This document shows positions 1 through 11,625 of a DNA stretch of 64,000 nt, one piece after another. The DNA comes from Brachynemurus nebulosus. Its lineage: Eukaryota > Arthropoda > Insecta > Neuroptera > Myrmeleontidae. Below the pieces are notes generated by a model that saw nothing but the letters and a program-made list of their open reading frames with translations, searched no databases and had not been told where the DNA came from. A program made the position numbers and the translations under genes. The stretch lies in NCBI GenBank assembly GCA_035578155.1, contig JAPWDM010000002.1, forward strand, positions 35,450,437 to 35,514,436, in the 5' to 3' direction. Numbering within the stretch: the first letter of the stretch is position 1; each line of letters begins with the position of its first letter.

Positions 1-247
1 AATAGTGCAGTTAGTGCACTAGTTACAGTGATTATCAAATATATTGTTGTAAGCTTATATATTCATAAGCATTAGTCATAAGCATTAGTCATTTAATAAA
101 TATTTGGGTTGCGTTCTGATTTTAGCGAATTTCGAAAACTCGAAATTCAGCTATTACAGTAGGTCTCATGACGCAATCTGAGTCCGGGACTATGGCAGAA
201 ATCTGTTTTGAGGTCCCTAGAATACGAAAATGATATTCACTAAAATT

Positions 248-352
<105 letters not shown>

Positions 353-1188
353 GTGTTCCCACGATAACTCTCGAACGAAACGTCTAACGCTTATGAAATT
401 TTGTGTGCGGACTGGATTCTGAATTGGCTTGGCTAAGTTCGTTAGCCAGACACGTCGGATGCCCAGAAGTAGGTTTTCTGGCCATTTTTTATCATTCGAT
501 CCTATCATAAGACAGTTCGATTTTTACATCGTTGAAAAGGAAAAAAAAATTATGAAGAAAATGTTCTTATAATTTTCTTTCTATGTTAAGTAGTTTTCGA
601 GAAAATCGTAATTTTCACTATTGGCTTATTTTGCTCTCTTTGTCATTGTAATAAGTAATTTATATTTCTATCTCAGTTCTTTATGAAGTATAAAAATATT
701 TCATTTTTTTATTAAAGAATTTTGTGAGAACAAGTGAAGTATATTCACATATATGTGTTATAACACACATACATGTATAGAGTTTTGTTTCTCATTTATT
801 GCATTATAATTAGCATGGTTCTATCTCATGTTAAAAAATGTAAATTAAACAGATTTTCTAAGCTAATGTAATGAAGAATTTTTTTTTTTTTTTATTGAAT
901 TTTTAAGTAAGCAAGAAATTGAAGATTATGTTATGATATAATATTATTAAATATATGAAACAAAACAAAATATGTATAATGTACATATGTATGCACGGAA
1001 AAATATTTTGAATCGATTTTGAAAATTTTTTCACTAATAATTAATAATGCTAAAAAATTAAACCATTTCAAATGGATTTAAGGTATTTTATGTGAGGTCA
1101 AGGTTTTCGGGACCTAAAAAGGCCAGAAATTAATTAACCAATCGATTTTAAAAATTTTTTCACAGTTAGTAAGTTAAAGTATTTGAAT

Positions 1189-1397
1189 TACAGTGACTGT
1201 ATAATATTCTTTATAACAGTGTGGCCATTGGAACCATATTCGCCATATTCAGGCCAAATTTGAAGTGAGTAACCGTAGTAACAGAATAAACAAGGTATAC
1301 AAATTCAATGCATTTGGCCTGTTAATGGCGTCAACCAATCAAAAACCAGACCTACTAATGGCCACACTGTTATCAAGTATATTATAAAGTCACTGTA
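1189..1397. mobile_element. hAT-type MITE, 8-bp target duplication
   Basis: A 209-bp element with inverted ends TACAGTGACT...AGTCACTGTA. The inverted similarity runs about 47 bp inward on each side (through ...AACAGTGTGGCCATT). It is flanked by a perfect 8-bp direct repeat ATTTGAAT at 1181-1188 and 1398-1405. The 8-bp duplication is the usual mark of the hAT superfamily. It interrupts a unit of the period-120 array, so it inserted later than the array formed. Non-coding. Confidence 0.8.
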
Positions 1398-1558
1398 ATT
1401 TGAATTAATTAATTAAATGATGTCCACAAGAAGGTTACGGACTGCCATAAGTTATATGAGATCCTTAGAACCCTTTTCTTACTGTTAGAGTACTAGACTT
1501 GTATGAGTTTCGCCAGGATTTACTGATCCCATAATTGTAAAAAATAAACTAAACGACC

Positions 1559-2470
1559 AATTTTAAAAAAATCTTCACTGTTACAGAGCTAAACTATTTT
1601 AGATAGATTTAGAATACATTATGTAAGGTTCGCCAGGGTCCACAGGACCCAAAAGTGTCAAAAATAAACTAACTGACCGATTTTGAAAATTTTTTCACTG
1701 TTACAGAGCTAAACTATTTTAGATAAATATCGATTACGTTATGTAAGGTCCGCCTGGGTCCATAGGACCCAAAAGTGTCAAAAATAAACTGCCTGATCGA
1801 TTTTGAAAATTTTTTCACTGTTACAGAGCTTAACTGTTTTAGATAAATATAGATTCCGTTATGTAAGGTCTGCCAGGGTCCATAGGATCCAGAAGTGTCA
1901 AAAATAAACTAACTGACCGATTTTGAAAATTTTTTCACTGTTACAGAGCTAAACTATTTTAGATAAATATAAATTACGTTATGTAAGGTCCACCAAGGTC
2001 CATAGAACCCAAAAGTGTCAAAAATAAACTAACTGACCGATTTTGAAAATTTTTTCACTGTTACAGAGCTAAACTATTTTAGATAAATATAGATTACGTT
2101 ATGTAAGGTCTGCCAGGGTCCATGGGATCCAAAAGCGTCAAAAATAAACTAACCGACCGATTTTGAAAATTTTTTCACTTTTACAGAGCTAAGCTATTTT
2201 AGGTAAATATAGATTACGTTATGTAAGGTCTGCCAGGGTCCATGGGATCCAAAAGTGTCAAAAATAAACTAACCGACCGATTTTGAAAATTTTTTCACTG
2301 TTGGGGAGCTAAGCTATTTTAGATACATATAGATTACGTTATGTAAGGTCTGACAGTGTCAGTAGGACCTAAAAGTGTCAAAAATAAAATAACTGACCGA
2401 TTTTGAAACTTTTTTACTATTACCGAGGTAAACTATTTTAGATAGGTACAGGTTGTGTTATCTGAGATCC
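1559..2470 (+). repeat. Tandem array, 120-bp unit
   Basis: About eight consecutive units of 120 bp, each with TTTTGAAAATTTTTTCACTG, then ACAGAGCTAAACTATTTTAGATA, then a TATGTAAGGTC...AGGGTCCATAGGA..CC core, then AAAAGTGTCAAAAATAAACT and a GACCGA junction. More diverged units lie upstream (from about 1016 and 1146) and downstream (about 2711 and 2829), so roughly twelve units were present originally. The same unit appears reversed at 44985-45230. The spacing is far too long for a CRISPR array, and the units have no spacers. Confidence 0.9.
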
Positions 2471-2520
2471 ACAGCTGTCCTGCGGATGCAAATGCGGCGT
2501 AGAATGCTACACAACGGGTT

Positions 2521-2524
<4 letters not shown>

Positions 2525-2608
<84 letters not shown>
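2525..2608. repeat. (TA)n microsatellite
   Basis: About 84 bp of pure TA within the right half of the F1 copy. It follows GCTACACAACGGGTTTTGAA and is followed by further diverged 120-bp-type units. Confidence 0.95.
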
Positions 2609-2610
<2 letters not shown>

Positions 2611-3173
2611 CATAAAGTCCACCTAGAATATACGGTCGAGCTGATTTTTTAATGAGGTCCACCGGGATCTTGCAGATCCGAAAACGCCAGTAATAAGCTA
2701 TCGAACCGATGCTAAAAAATTTCTCACTGTTAGAGAACTAAATTATTTTAGATGGATACAACTATGCTGCACAAAATTCGTTCGGGTTCTTGGGTCCCCA
2801 AAAATACCAAAACTAATTACCCAGCCGATTTTAAAAATTCTTTTACTCTTAGAAAGCTAAACTATTTTAAATAGGTACAGGTCTTAGATGAGATCCGCCA
2901 GTGCCCAAGATTTGGAAATTCGCTATGTTATGCAGATGCTGCGACAGGGGTATTGAGTAAACATAAGATAGATACACACATAGTGTGATTAACACTACCG
3001 AATATAGAAAAACCGTGAGTAGTAAAGCTTCGTTAGTAGAGTCGAATTAGATGTGATGAGACTTAAAAAAAGAAACACCCAAAAAGCAAACTCTGAACAC
3101 TACCTCAATCCATATACAAAATTTCAGCCTTTTAGGAGCCATTAAACCTGTCAAATATGATATATATACCATA

Positions 3174-3800
3174 CAGGGTGGTCCACAATTTTGTACCATC
3201 ATTACTAGAACCGTAGGTAACAATAGTACCGTAATTGCTACTTACTTTTTTATATACGCTTTTTCGCAAAACTAAATAATAAGAGATATAAAGTAAAGGG
3301 ATGAAACGAAAAACGGAAAAAGGGGAAAAACTAAAGTTTTTCTTTTATAAATATTTTTTAGACGCTTTTGACCAACGGATTTTTATTTTAAGTGTAAGTA
3401 TGGACATCAGGGTAATTAAACTAACGATACCTACCAATTTCATCACTTATGATAAAGGAATAATTTTGGGATCGATAATTGTACCTACTCTAAATTAGTC
3501 GAAAACGGTATTATATGTACCTATATCGAAATGTAACAAGTATACCCTTTTCAGAATTTCGTTTAAATAATTGCAAATTAAAAAAGAAAAGAGGTGATAA
3601 TTCATACGCACCACCCAAAACCATCCTTTAATTATAAATGATGGAATAAATGTTAACCCAGAATTTAATTACATTAACGTCAGCTACGTAGTCCTAAAAT
3701 ATCAATTCGTTATTCAAAAGCGTCTACAAAATAATTAAAAAATAATGCTTTTCATTTCATCATTTTACAGGGATGTATTTCCTTATTAGCACGTTTTGGA
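3174..3800 (+). mobile_element. Decayed TIR element, CAGGGTGGTCC family
   Basis: Begins TA|CAGGGTGGTCCACAATT. It aligns end to end by eye with the intact copy at 47981-48696, including the shared internal phrases GAAATGTAACAAGTATACC and ATCACTTATGAT. The right TIR is lost after about 3800, where the sequence leaves the family at CACGTTTTGG. The short open frame 3301-3498 lies inside and shows no recognisable domain. The TA target and CAGGG end suggest a Tc1/mariner-type non-autonomous element. Confidence 0.65.
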
Positions 3801-4591
3801 AATAGCATATTATACAATAAGTGGGAAAAGTAACTTATTTCTCACGAATATGAGTATGTTGCGTGAGCCCGCAGGGCGAGTGCAAAAATTCATATGAGTG
3901 AGAAATAAGCTTCTTCCACGTATTTTACACTATACTTTTTCTACAAGCACATTTTTTTTTTAAACTTTACATTAATATTTATTTAAATACCTAAGTAGTA
4001 AAAATTTTTAAAATTTATAATGTTAGTCGTAAAAAGTTCAAATTTTTGCCAAAGCCTACTTTGAAACTATGGAAACAATAATAAATAATCAACATACATA
4101 TCGCACCTTGAGAATAAAACTGTTGCAACTGCAAATTTTTCGTTTTTGAGATTTTTATATCATTGGATTCAGCTACACTAAAGCTATCGATTTTCATCAA
4201 TGAAATTTTCATCATAAAATTTTAGAAAATTTAAAGTTATATTGCATAAACTTATTTTAAATTTTAACAACCTAAGAATAAATGGTTTAAAAAAATTTTG
4301 TTGCATGTGCAGTTGTAGCAAAGCGAAAACAAAAAATTAACTCTTTATTTAGATTGAAAAAGGTGAATGTATGTGTTTTCATTTATTAAGTATATAAACA
4401 GGTACCACATGTTAGTTAGAGTGGATTGTAGGTACGTTCAGAACTATACACGCATTTTGATATTCCTCTTTTGTTATTATTTTACAATGTAAGTAAATAA
4501 TGATGTATTCACAGTTTAGTCATATTTAATGTTTATTGAGTTTAAACGAATCCTTTCGTAGCATCATTGTTGTCAAAATATAATAATAATT
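3801..4591. other. AT-rich DNA, no gene seen
   Basis: I see no coding exon, RNA gene or clear repeat here. The open frame on the minus strand at 4015-4215 is short and low in complexity. Confidence 0.5.
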
Positions 4592-4866
4592 AAAATATAA
4601 TATGTCTTTTGGGTATAATTATAACAATTATTCATTTTTAAACCTTAAACCCAAATGATTTAAATATTAATCTAACAAGGAGGGGTCCAGGTGTGGTCGT
4701 CACCGATTTCGATCAAATTTCGTCTACTAGTAGAGCATAATATCTATATTAAAAATCTAAAAAATTAAGGTCCACCTCTCAAAAATAAAAAAAATATTTC
4801 AATTTGAAGTTTAAACAATTTTATAATATAAGATATGTACAAGTTATTAAGTCACATTGACAAGAG

Positions 4867-4938
4867 CGTGAAATAGCTCCGTGGCAAAGTATCTGGGTGT
4901 GGATGCTTTGGTACTGGGTTCGAATCCCACCTCAAACA
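4867..4938 (+). ncRNA. tRNA-like Pol III promoter in left arm
   Basis: A-box TAGCTCCGTGG at 4874-4884 and a perfect B-box GGTTCGAATCC at 4917-4927 lie 43 bp apart, the spacing of a real tRNA. A run of nine or more T starts at about 4943, a Pol III terminator. The acceptor and anticodon arms do not pair, so this is not a working tRNA. It resembles the tRNA-derived head of a SINE. Confidence 0.7.
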
Positions 4939-5642
4939 TTGAATTTTTTTTTTAATTTTAATATATATTTTTTTTAATTTATTAATTATATTGCTAAAAT
5001 TATGCTACCAAATATCATTTGCTGCAAAAAATTCTTAATTTTTTTAGTTTATGAACTTTATGAATTTTTAAAGATAATGCATATCATAAAACCTAAATCT
5101 AATTATTGTTTATATTGCAAGTACACAATACAAACATTTTATAACATGCAGAGATATATAAATGTTTATATTTATTTACAGAAAAGGATTGCGATAATGT
5201 AAGGTATGTTTTAGGCATATTAATTAGGGAAAATTTTCTATCGTTCGTAAGACCCAATTTTAATTTTATGATCCAAGTAAATATATTTACTTGGAATTCT
5301 AACAATATGATCATAAAATTAAAATTGGGTCTTACGAACGATAGAAAATTTTCCCTAATTAATATGCTTAAAACATACCTTACATTATCGCAATCCCTTT
5401 CTGTAAATAAATATAAACATTTATATATCTCTGCATGTAATAAAATGTTTGTATTGTGTACTTGCAATATAAACAATAATTAGATTTAGGTTTTATGATA
5501 TGCATTATCTTTAAAAATTCATAAAGTTCATAAACTAAAAAAATTAAGAATTTTTTGCAGCAATTGATATTTGGTAGCATAATTTTAGCAATATAATTAA
5601 TAAATTAAAAAAAAATATATATTAAAATTAAAAAAAAATTCA

Positions 5643-5715
5643 ATGTCTGAGGTGGGATTCGAACCCAGTACCAAAGCATCCACACCCAGATACTTTGCCA
5701 CGGAGCTATTTCACG
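5643..5715 (-). ncRNA. tRNA-like Pol III promoter in right arm
   Basis: Inverted copy of the left-arm sequence. The B-box lies at 5655-5665 and the A-box at 5698-5708, reading leftward, with the terminator run (As on the plus strand) at about 5630-5637. Transcription from the two promoters would converge on the centre of the palindrome. Confidence 0.7.
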
Positions 5716-6107
5716 CTCTTGCCAATGTGACTTAATAACTTGTACATATCTTATATTATAAAATTGTTTAAACTTCAAATTGAAATATTTTTTTTATTTT
5801 TGAGAGGTGGACCTTAATTTTTTAGATTTTTAATATAGATATTATGCTCTACTAGTAGACGAAATTTGATCGAAATCGGTGACGACCACACCTGGACCCC
5901 TCCTTGTAAGGATTGAAATAATTTATTTCTTCATAATTCCTTAGTTGTTTTTTATAATTATTATATCTACTTTTAATTTGTTTTAGGTTAACCATTTTTA
6001 AAATATAATATGTCTTTTGGGTATAATTATAACAATTATTCTTTTTTAAACCTTAAACCCAAATGATTTAAATATTAATCTAAGGATTGAAATAATTTAT
6101 TTCTTCA

Positions 6108-6784
6108 TTTCTTCTATTGATATATAAAAGAAATTGTAAGAAACAATATAGTAAATTAGAACCCAAAAACAAAATAAAATTGTAGCAGCGAATGCCTAAT
6201 AGTTACATATTCCTAATAGTTATAATATAAGAACAGAAGAATAACATAATATTTTCAGTTAAATGTGTTTAATTACTTTTACTACTTAATGTCTAACAAA
6301 TTATTATAAATTGATTATAATGGCTTAATTTATACTCTATTAGTCCCATTGATTTGGTCGGCAATAGAATATTTTCAAAAAAATTAGTTTTTCATACTTT
6401 TCGAAAACGTAAACTTTTAATCGTAAATATCTCGTAAACGGTGCAAGGTAGCTCAAAAATAAAGAAATTTTTGAAGGTGTAAGCGAAGCAAATTGTGGGT
6501 ATTCCTAACATATTGGAACTGCAATGAAAATTGAAACTATGAATTTTTTCGACAAAAATTTTATCACAACATTTAAAACTAACAGTTAGAATGAACCTGA
6601 CAAAGTTTCAAAGTTCTAAAATAATTTAGAAAAAAGTTATTAGGTTTTAAATTTCTTCAAAATCTTATTTCTTCAATATCTTAAAATTAGTGATTTGCAG
6701 CTGTAACAGTTTTATTCTCAAGGTGCGATATTATGTATATTTTTAGAATTTTTTATATCGATTATATATTAAATCAACGAAATA
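6108..6784. other. AT-rich DNA, no gene seen
   Basis: No feature recognised. The text resembles ordinary decayed intergenic sequence. Confidence 0.5.
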
Positions 6785-6928
6785 GCCTACTTTTTTAGTC
6801 GAATTTTTCAACTAAAAAAATTAGCCTATACGATAAAAACGGGACGAGGCGCTATCCATTTTCGGACTAGTAGAACACAATTCAGAAAAAAAATGTCATA
6901 TATATATATATATGTATGTATATATGTA
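6785..6928 (-). repeat. Family F2 fragment with short (TA)n
   Basis: Contains the F2 right-flank signature on the minus strand: AGTCGAATTTTTC, CTATACGATAAAAACGGG, GCGCTATCCATTTTCGGA. It then enters a short TA/TG tract at 6899-6926. The same order occurs at 22000-22300 and, inverted, at 32348 and 48806. Confidence 0.65.
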
Positions 6929-7802
6929 AAGCAGGGATAGATGGCCATTGTTTTTTCAAAAGCCAATAGCGGAGCCAATTATGGCTATAAAAATCTGGAA
7001 AATTTACAGAAACTGATTCATGTATGTGTCAATCAAAATACGAGTTCCTTAACAAAGTAAGATCTTAGTTTAAAAAAATAATGAACTTTTTATGATTACG
7101 TAACACTTTGCCATCTCACACGTATACAGGGGTTAGATGGCCATATACAAAAGTCATAGAAAGCTAGCCCACAAAATCCCAAAAAACGAACGAGAAATTG
7201 TATTAAAAAGTTAATAATTTGTTTACATGTATTTATTTAACTTAATACATTCAATTCTTAATACATACATACATGCATAGGCAAAGGATTCATTAACCTT
7301 TATAGTCATTTTATCTTTATTTATAGCATTTTTTAAATCTTCTTCTGTCCATCTACCTTTAGTGGAATCAGGATTAGGACCGCATTTATTTGGTAAAAAA
7401 AATGAAATATGATAGAATAAAAATAATATTAAACAGGCGTTCAACTGGTCCAATCTCTCCCAAACGGCAGGAACAATGACCATAACGCGTCAACAAATAT
7501 GGCGGACGAGAACGTAAACAAAAAGAACGTGTTGGTGTGGAATTAGAGCTAAATAATCATAAAATGCACGTTACCCTTCCTAGATACGGTTTATATTACT
7601 TAAAAATATAAATATATTGACCTACGATAAAATTTTAAGGTATACTCAAAACAAAAAATATGAAAAATGCCCATTTTTTTTAAATAAACAGACGACACAA
7701 GCAACACCTAACACTAGCAACAAAGACTTACTACTGACTGATTGGTAGCGCTATCAAGGGAGTTATTTGGAAACTACAGCCGTTGGCCATCTATCCCTGT
7801 TT
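6929..7802 (-). mobile_element. pogo-like DNA transposon remnant
   Basis: An 874-bp element with ends AAGCAGGGATAGATGGCCA and, inverted, TGGCCATCTATCCCTGTTT, and TA at both borders (6927-6928, 7803-7804). The subterminal motif GGGTTAGATGGCCAT recurs at 7131. The coding strand is minus, based on the helix-turn-helix fragment inside. The TA target, the TIR style and the HTH together suggest the pogo group of Tc1/mariner. Most of the transposase is missing. Confidence 0.7.
7223..7483 (-). pseudogene. pogo-type transposase N-terminal HTH fragment
   Basis: An 86-residue open frame. Residues about 33-68 carry GRWTEEDLKNAINKDKMTIK, which fits the start of the psq/CENP-B-like DNA-binding helix-turn-helix of pogo transposases (a W-[ST]-E-E-x-[LM]-x-x-A-[IV] motif before the first helix). 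The remaining HTH helices, the CENP-B domain and the DDE catalytic core are absent. The first 30 residues are probably not part of the original protein, and the true start is unclear. It lies inside the TIR element 6929-7802 and cannot encode an active transposase. Confidence 0.55.
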
Positions 7803-7808
7803 TACTCT

Positions 7809-8948
<1,140 letters not shown>

Positions 8949-9104
8949 TGGAAAGCTAAAAATGTGTTATTTAATATGGTAGAAACGTTAATTAAGAGAA
9001 AACAATTTTTATCTATTAAAAAAATTATATTTCAATTTTTAAAAAATAGAGAATATTCACTTTCATACTTTGATGTGACGTGAACGTCAAAGAAATGCCT
9101 AATA

Positions 9105-9391
9105 AATAAATCATAGATTCGAACATAGAACCTTTCTGTCTGTATATTAAAAATAATTACATAGATGAGAGCAGACGCTAACCACACTACCAATCGCCGT
9201 TGTTGCAGACACTACCAACTAACTGATACATATCAAACACGATATGTTATTCGAAACATTTCGTGCGTTTAGTTTCTAAACGAAGGCACATTGGCCTAAA
9301 TTATTATTACTACAATACTCAGAGAAATAATTTCTACACCATATATTAATTTCTCCGAAACCCGTGATTCCCATGTTTGATACTCCCCTTG
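9105..9391 (+). mobile_element. Solo arm of TAA foldback family
   Basis: Matches the right arm of the element at 10578-11622, from the tRNA-like B-box region (ATAGATTCGAACATAGAACC) through CAAACACGATATGTTATTCG to the terminus TTTGATACTCCCCTTG. The opposite arm is missing, and the sequence after 9391 (TGGGATTCAG) differs from the TAA flank of the full element. It is probably a deletion derivative or was truncated by a later repeat. Confidence 0.75.
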
Positions 9392-9590
9392 TGGGATTCA
9401 GCCCTTTAACACTTAAAACCATTTTTAAAGCCCCGATTAGCCGAATACTCATCATTAGTTTTAAAACTACCAAAATGGCAATTCGCCGGTAGCCTTCAAT
9501 TCACATTTAGATATCTTAAAAATACCGAAGATGTAGCGAAAAATTCGACTCCCGTGATGGGCCGCGGCAACTCACGGCGTTTTTATTATT
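9392..9590 (+). repeat. Dispersed repeat with GCCGCGGC hairpin
   Basis: Contains TACCGAAGATG..., AAAAATTCGACT, and a stem CCGTGA...TCACGG around GGGCCGCGGC, then CGTTTTT. Related text lies at 23425-23490 and, reversed, at about 46950-46995. The preceding GGCTCTAAAAA/CCCCGATTAGCCG segment matches 47040-47110 reversed. A short dispersed unit of unknown class. Confidence 0.5.
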
Positions 9591-10574
9591 ATATTAAGTG
9601 GTAGGGTATTAATTGGCACGCTGTGGGCAATTGTTAATTTTTACATATAGGTATTCGTTCGCAAAATGTTACTTTTAATAGTACGAGTAGAAAAAAGTTG
9701 TATACCTATATAAAAAGGTTTCCTTATTTTTGAACGTACTACCAACTCTCATAACTACGATAAATAGAATTATGTTCTGGAAATTATGAAACATTTTCAG
9801 TGAAAATTCGACTAAAAATACCTTCATCGCATGCCGTCTACTTTTAAAAAAAAATTTCAAAATATATATTTTGATTTGATTTTAGAGTTCTATAGAGACA
9901 TAACTATCACTTTTATTGAAAGTATGAAAATAATATACAAATGCCATAAAGGTTGGCAATAGTTAATTATAATTTAGAAACACGTTGACGATCATGAGGC
10001 ATTATAAAGCAACGCCCAACTAACACACTAAGTGATACACTAGTCCATAAACAAACGTTTCTTTATCTATGCAAGTAAGTAGAAAAAAAACGATATGCAC
10101 CACAATACGTCCAATATGTGCGATACCTTCTGTTTTACCTAAATTCTAAAAGAGATTTTTATAATATCCATCAATATCAAATCAGTTGCCATAATTCTTC
10201 TCAAAAGATGTTAGAATTTCAGAAAAAAGAGTTTCGTAATTATTCCCCGGTGCTGCCACCATAACACTTATTCGAGACCAGTTAACTAAGAGGAACGTAA
10301 CTATTATAAAATTATTAATTGTAGTATAATCAGAATCCATAATGTAATAAAATTATCATCAGTGACTGAAACTAAGACAGACAGCTAGTTATTTAGAAAA
10401 ACTTCTGAGTGTGCTTGAGACCACACAACTGAATGAAAATTTCTATGTCGATCTCGTAACTGATTCAAAGTAACATAAATATATTCTTTTTTATAGATAG
10501 AATTGTATTGAACAAGTTGCGCTAATGATGGACTCGAACATGCGAAGCCAATAACAAAATTGCGAAAAATTTAC
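9591..10574. other. AT-rich DNA, no gene seen
   Basis: No coding exon, RNA gene or repeat recognised. The minus-strand frame at 9675-9860 is short and unrecognised. Confidence 0.5.
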
Positions 10575-10779
10575 TAACAAGGGGAGTATCAAACATGGGA
10601 ATCACGGATTTATGGGAGAAATTAATATATGTTGTGGAATATATTTCTCTAAGTATTGTAGTGATAATAATTTAGACCAATTCGACTTTATTTAGAAATT
10701 AAACGCACGAAAAATTTCGAATAACATATCGTGTTTGATATGTATCAGTTAGTTGGTATTGTCTGCAACAAAGACCGCT

Positions 10780-10862
10780 GGTGGTGTGGTTAGTGTCTGT
10801 TGTCATGTATGTAACTTTTTTTAATATACAGACGGAAAGGTTCTATGTTCGAATCTATGCCT
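10780..10862 (+). ncRNA. tRNA-like sequence with intron-sized insert, left arm
   Basis: An A-box-like TGGTTAGTGTCTG starts at 10787 and a B-box GTTCGAATC lies at 10847-10855. The 60-bp spacing exceeds the usual 43-44 by about 16 bp, the size of a small tRNA intron; an internal T-run falls in the extra segment. Compensating loss of function is likely, because an internal T7 would terminate Pol III early. Confidence 0.5.
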
Positions 10863-11338
10863 TTGCAACATAAATAATTATCTTTTCATTTTTTTTTTTA
10901 TTTTTTAAATATTGTACAATGGTCAATTACATTGACGATGCTATAATTCTTTTATTAAAATGAAAATATGGTATTCTTTTTTATATCATTATTATGCTAT
11001 AATTATTTTCTGAAAAAGAAGATATAATATTTTTTGTACATGTTGCCATTATATGTAACAGTAATTTTATCGTAAATTTTAAATTACTGAATTTTTTTTT
11101 ACATAAAATTAAAGCGATTTTTATTATAAATTATTTTTACTATTTTTAGAGATTCTTCATTTTATCCTTATTTAAAGTAATGGCAATTGTAAATTTTTTT
11201 ATAATAATGACATAAAAAAGAATACCATATCTCTATTTAAAAAAAATTATAGCATCCTCAATGTAATTAATTGACCCATTGTACAATATTGAAAAATTTA
11301 AAAAAAAAAAAATTGAAAAGAGAATTATTTATGTTGGA

Positions 11339-11425
11339 AAGGCATAGATTCGAACACAGAACTTTTCCGTCTGTATATTAAAAAAAATTACAGACATGAC
11401 AGCAGGCACTATCCACACCACCAGC
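11339..11425 (-). ncRNA. tRNA-like sequence, right arm
   Basis: Inverted counterpart of 10780-10862. The B-box reads GATTCGAAC on the plus strand near 11346, with the A-box side near 11408-11420. It has the same intron-sized insertion containing an A-run on the plus strand. Confidence 0.5.
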
Positions 11426-11625
11426 GGCCTTTGTTGCAGGCAATACCAACTAACTGATACATATCAAACACGATATGTTATTCGAAATTTTTTCTGAGTT
11501 AAATTTCTAAATAAAATCGCATTAGCCTAAATTATTATCACTACAATACTCAGAGAAATATATTCCACAACATATATTAATTTCTCCCAAATCCATGATT
11601 CCCATGTTTGATACTCCCCTTGTAA

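Larger units (their letters stand above)
4676..5906. mobile_element. TAA-flanked palindromic element with tRNA-like arms (copy 1)
   Basis: Two arms of about 599 bp (4676-5274 and 5309-5906) are inverted copies of each other with only a handful of differences. They are separated by 34 bp that holds its own small palindrome (CAAGTAAATATATTTACTTG). The ends are CAAGGAGGGGTCCAGG and its reverse complement. The flanking TAA and the neighbouring empty site prove insertion with a 3-bp duplication, as in PIF/Harbinger elements; that assignment is inference. Each arm carries tRNA-like A and B boxes followed by a T-run. The several open frames across the palindrome are mirror images of each other, not genes. 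Confidence 0.85.
4592..6107 (+). repeat. Tandem duplication split by an insertion, empty site retained
   Basis: The segment 4592-4675, ending ...TTAAATATTAATCTAA, resumes at 5907 with TAAGGATTGAAATAATTT. A second copy at 6000-6107 reads straight through this junction (...AATCTAAGGATTG...). The second copy is therefore an uninterrupted version of the insertion site. The first copy carries the palindromic element 4676-5906 with a TAA duplication at 4673-4675 and 5907-5909. The tandem unit without the insert is about 175 bp. Confidence 0.85.
10578..11622. mobile_element. TAA-flanked palindromic element with tRNA-like arms (copy 2)
   Basis: A 1045-bp element with perfect ends CAAGGGGAGTATCAAAC and its inverse, and TAA duplications at 10575-10577 and 11623-11625. 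The arms pair over most of the length (centre near 11100) but are more diverged than in copy 1. Each arm has a tRNA-like sequence with a B-box GTTCGAATC. It shares with copy 1 the TAA target, the CAAGG start, the foldback form and the Pol III boxes, but the arm sequences are otherwise different. It is therefore a second family of the same design. Confidence 0.8.

Noticed and set aside
1559..2470. CRISPR-like regular repeat spacing
   Set aside because: The 120-bp units are contiguous without unique spacers, and the context is an insect genome.
4867..4938. Functional tRNA gene
   Set aside because: The A and B boxes are good, but the acceptor and anticodon stems do not form. The same holds for the tRNA-like sequences at 10780, 54517 and 55613.
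5268..5300. Origin or cruciform attachment site at the palindrome centre
   Set aside because: The small inner palindrome is explained by the foldback structure, and there is no independent evidence.
5002..5580. Four overlapping open frames with similar peptides on both strands
   Set aside because: They are mirror images produced by the palindromic element and have no recognisable domain.
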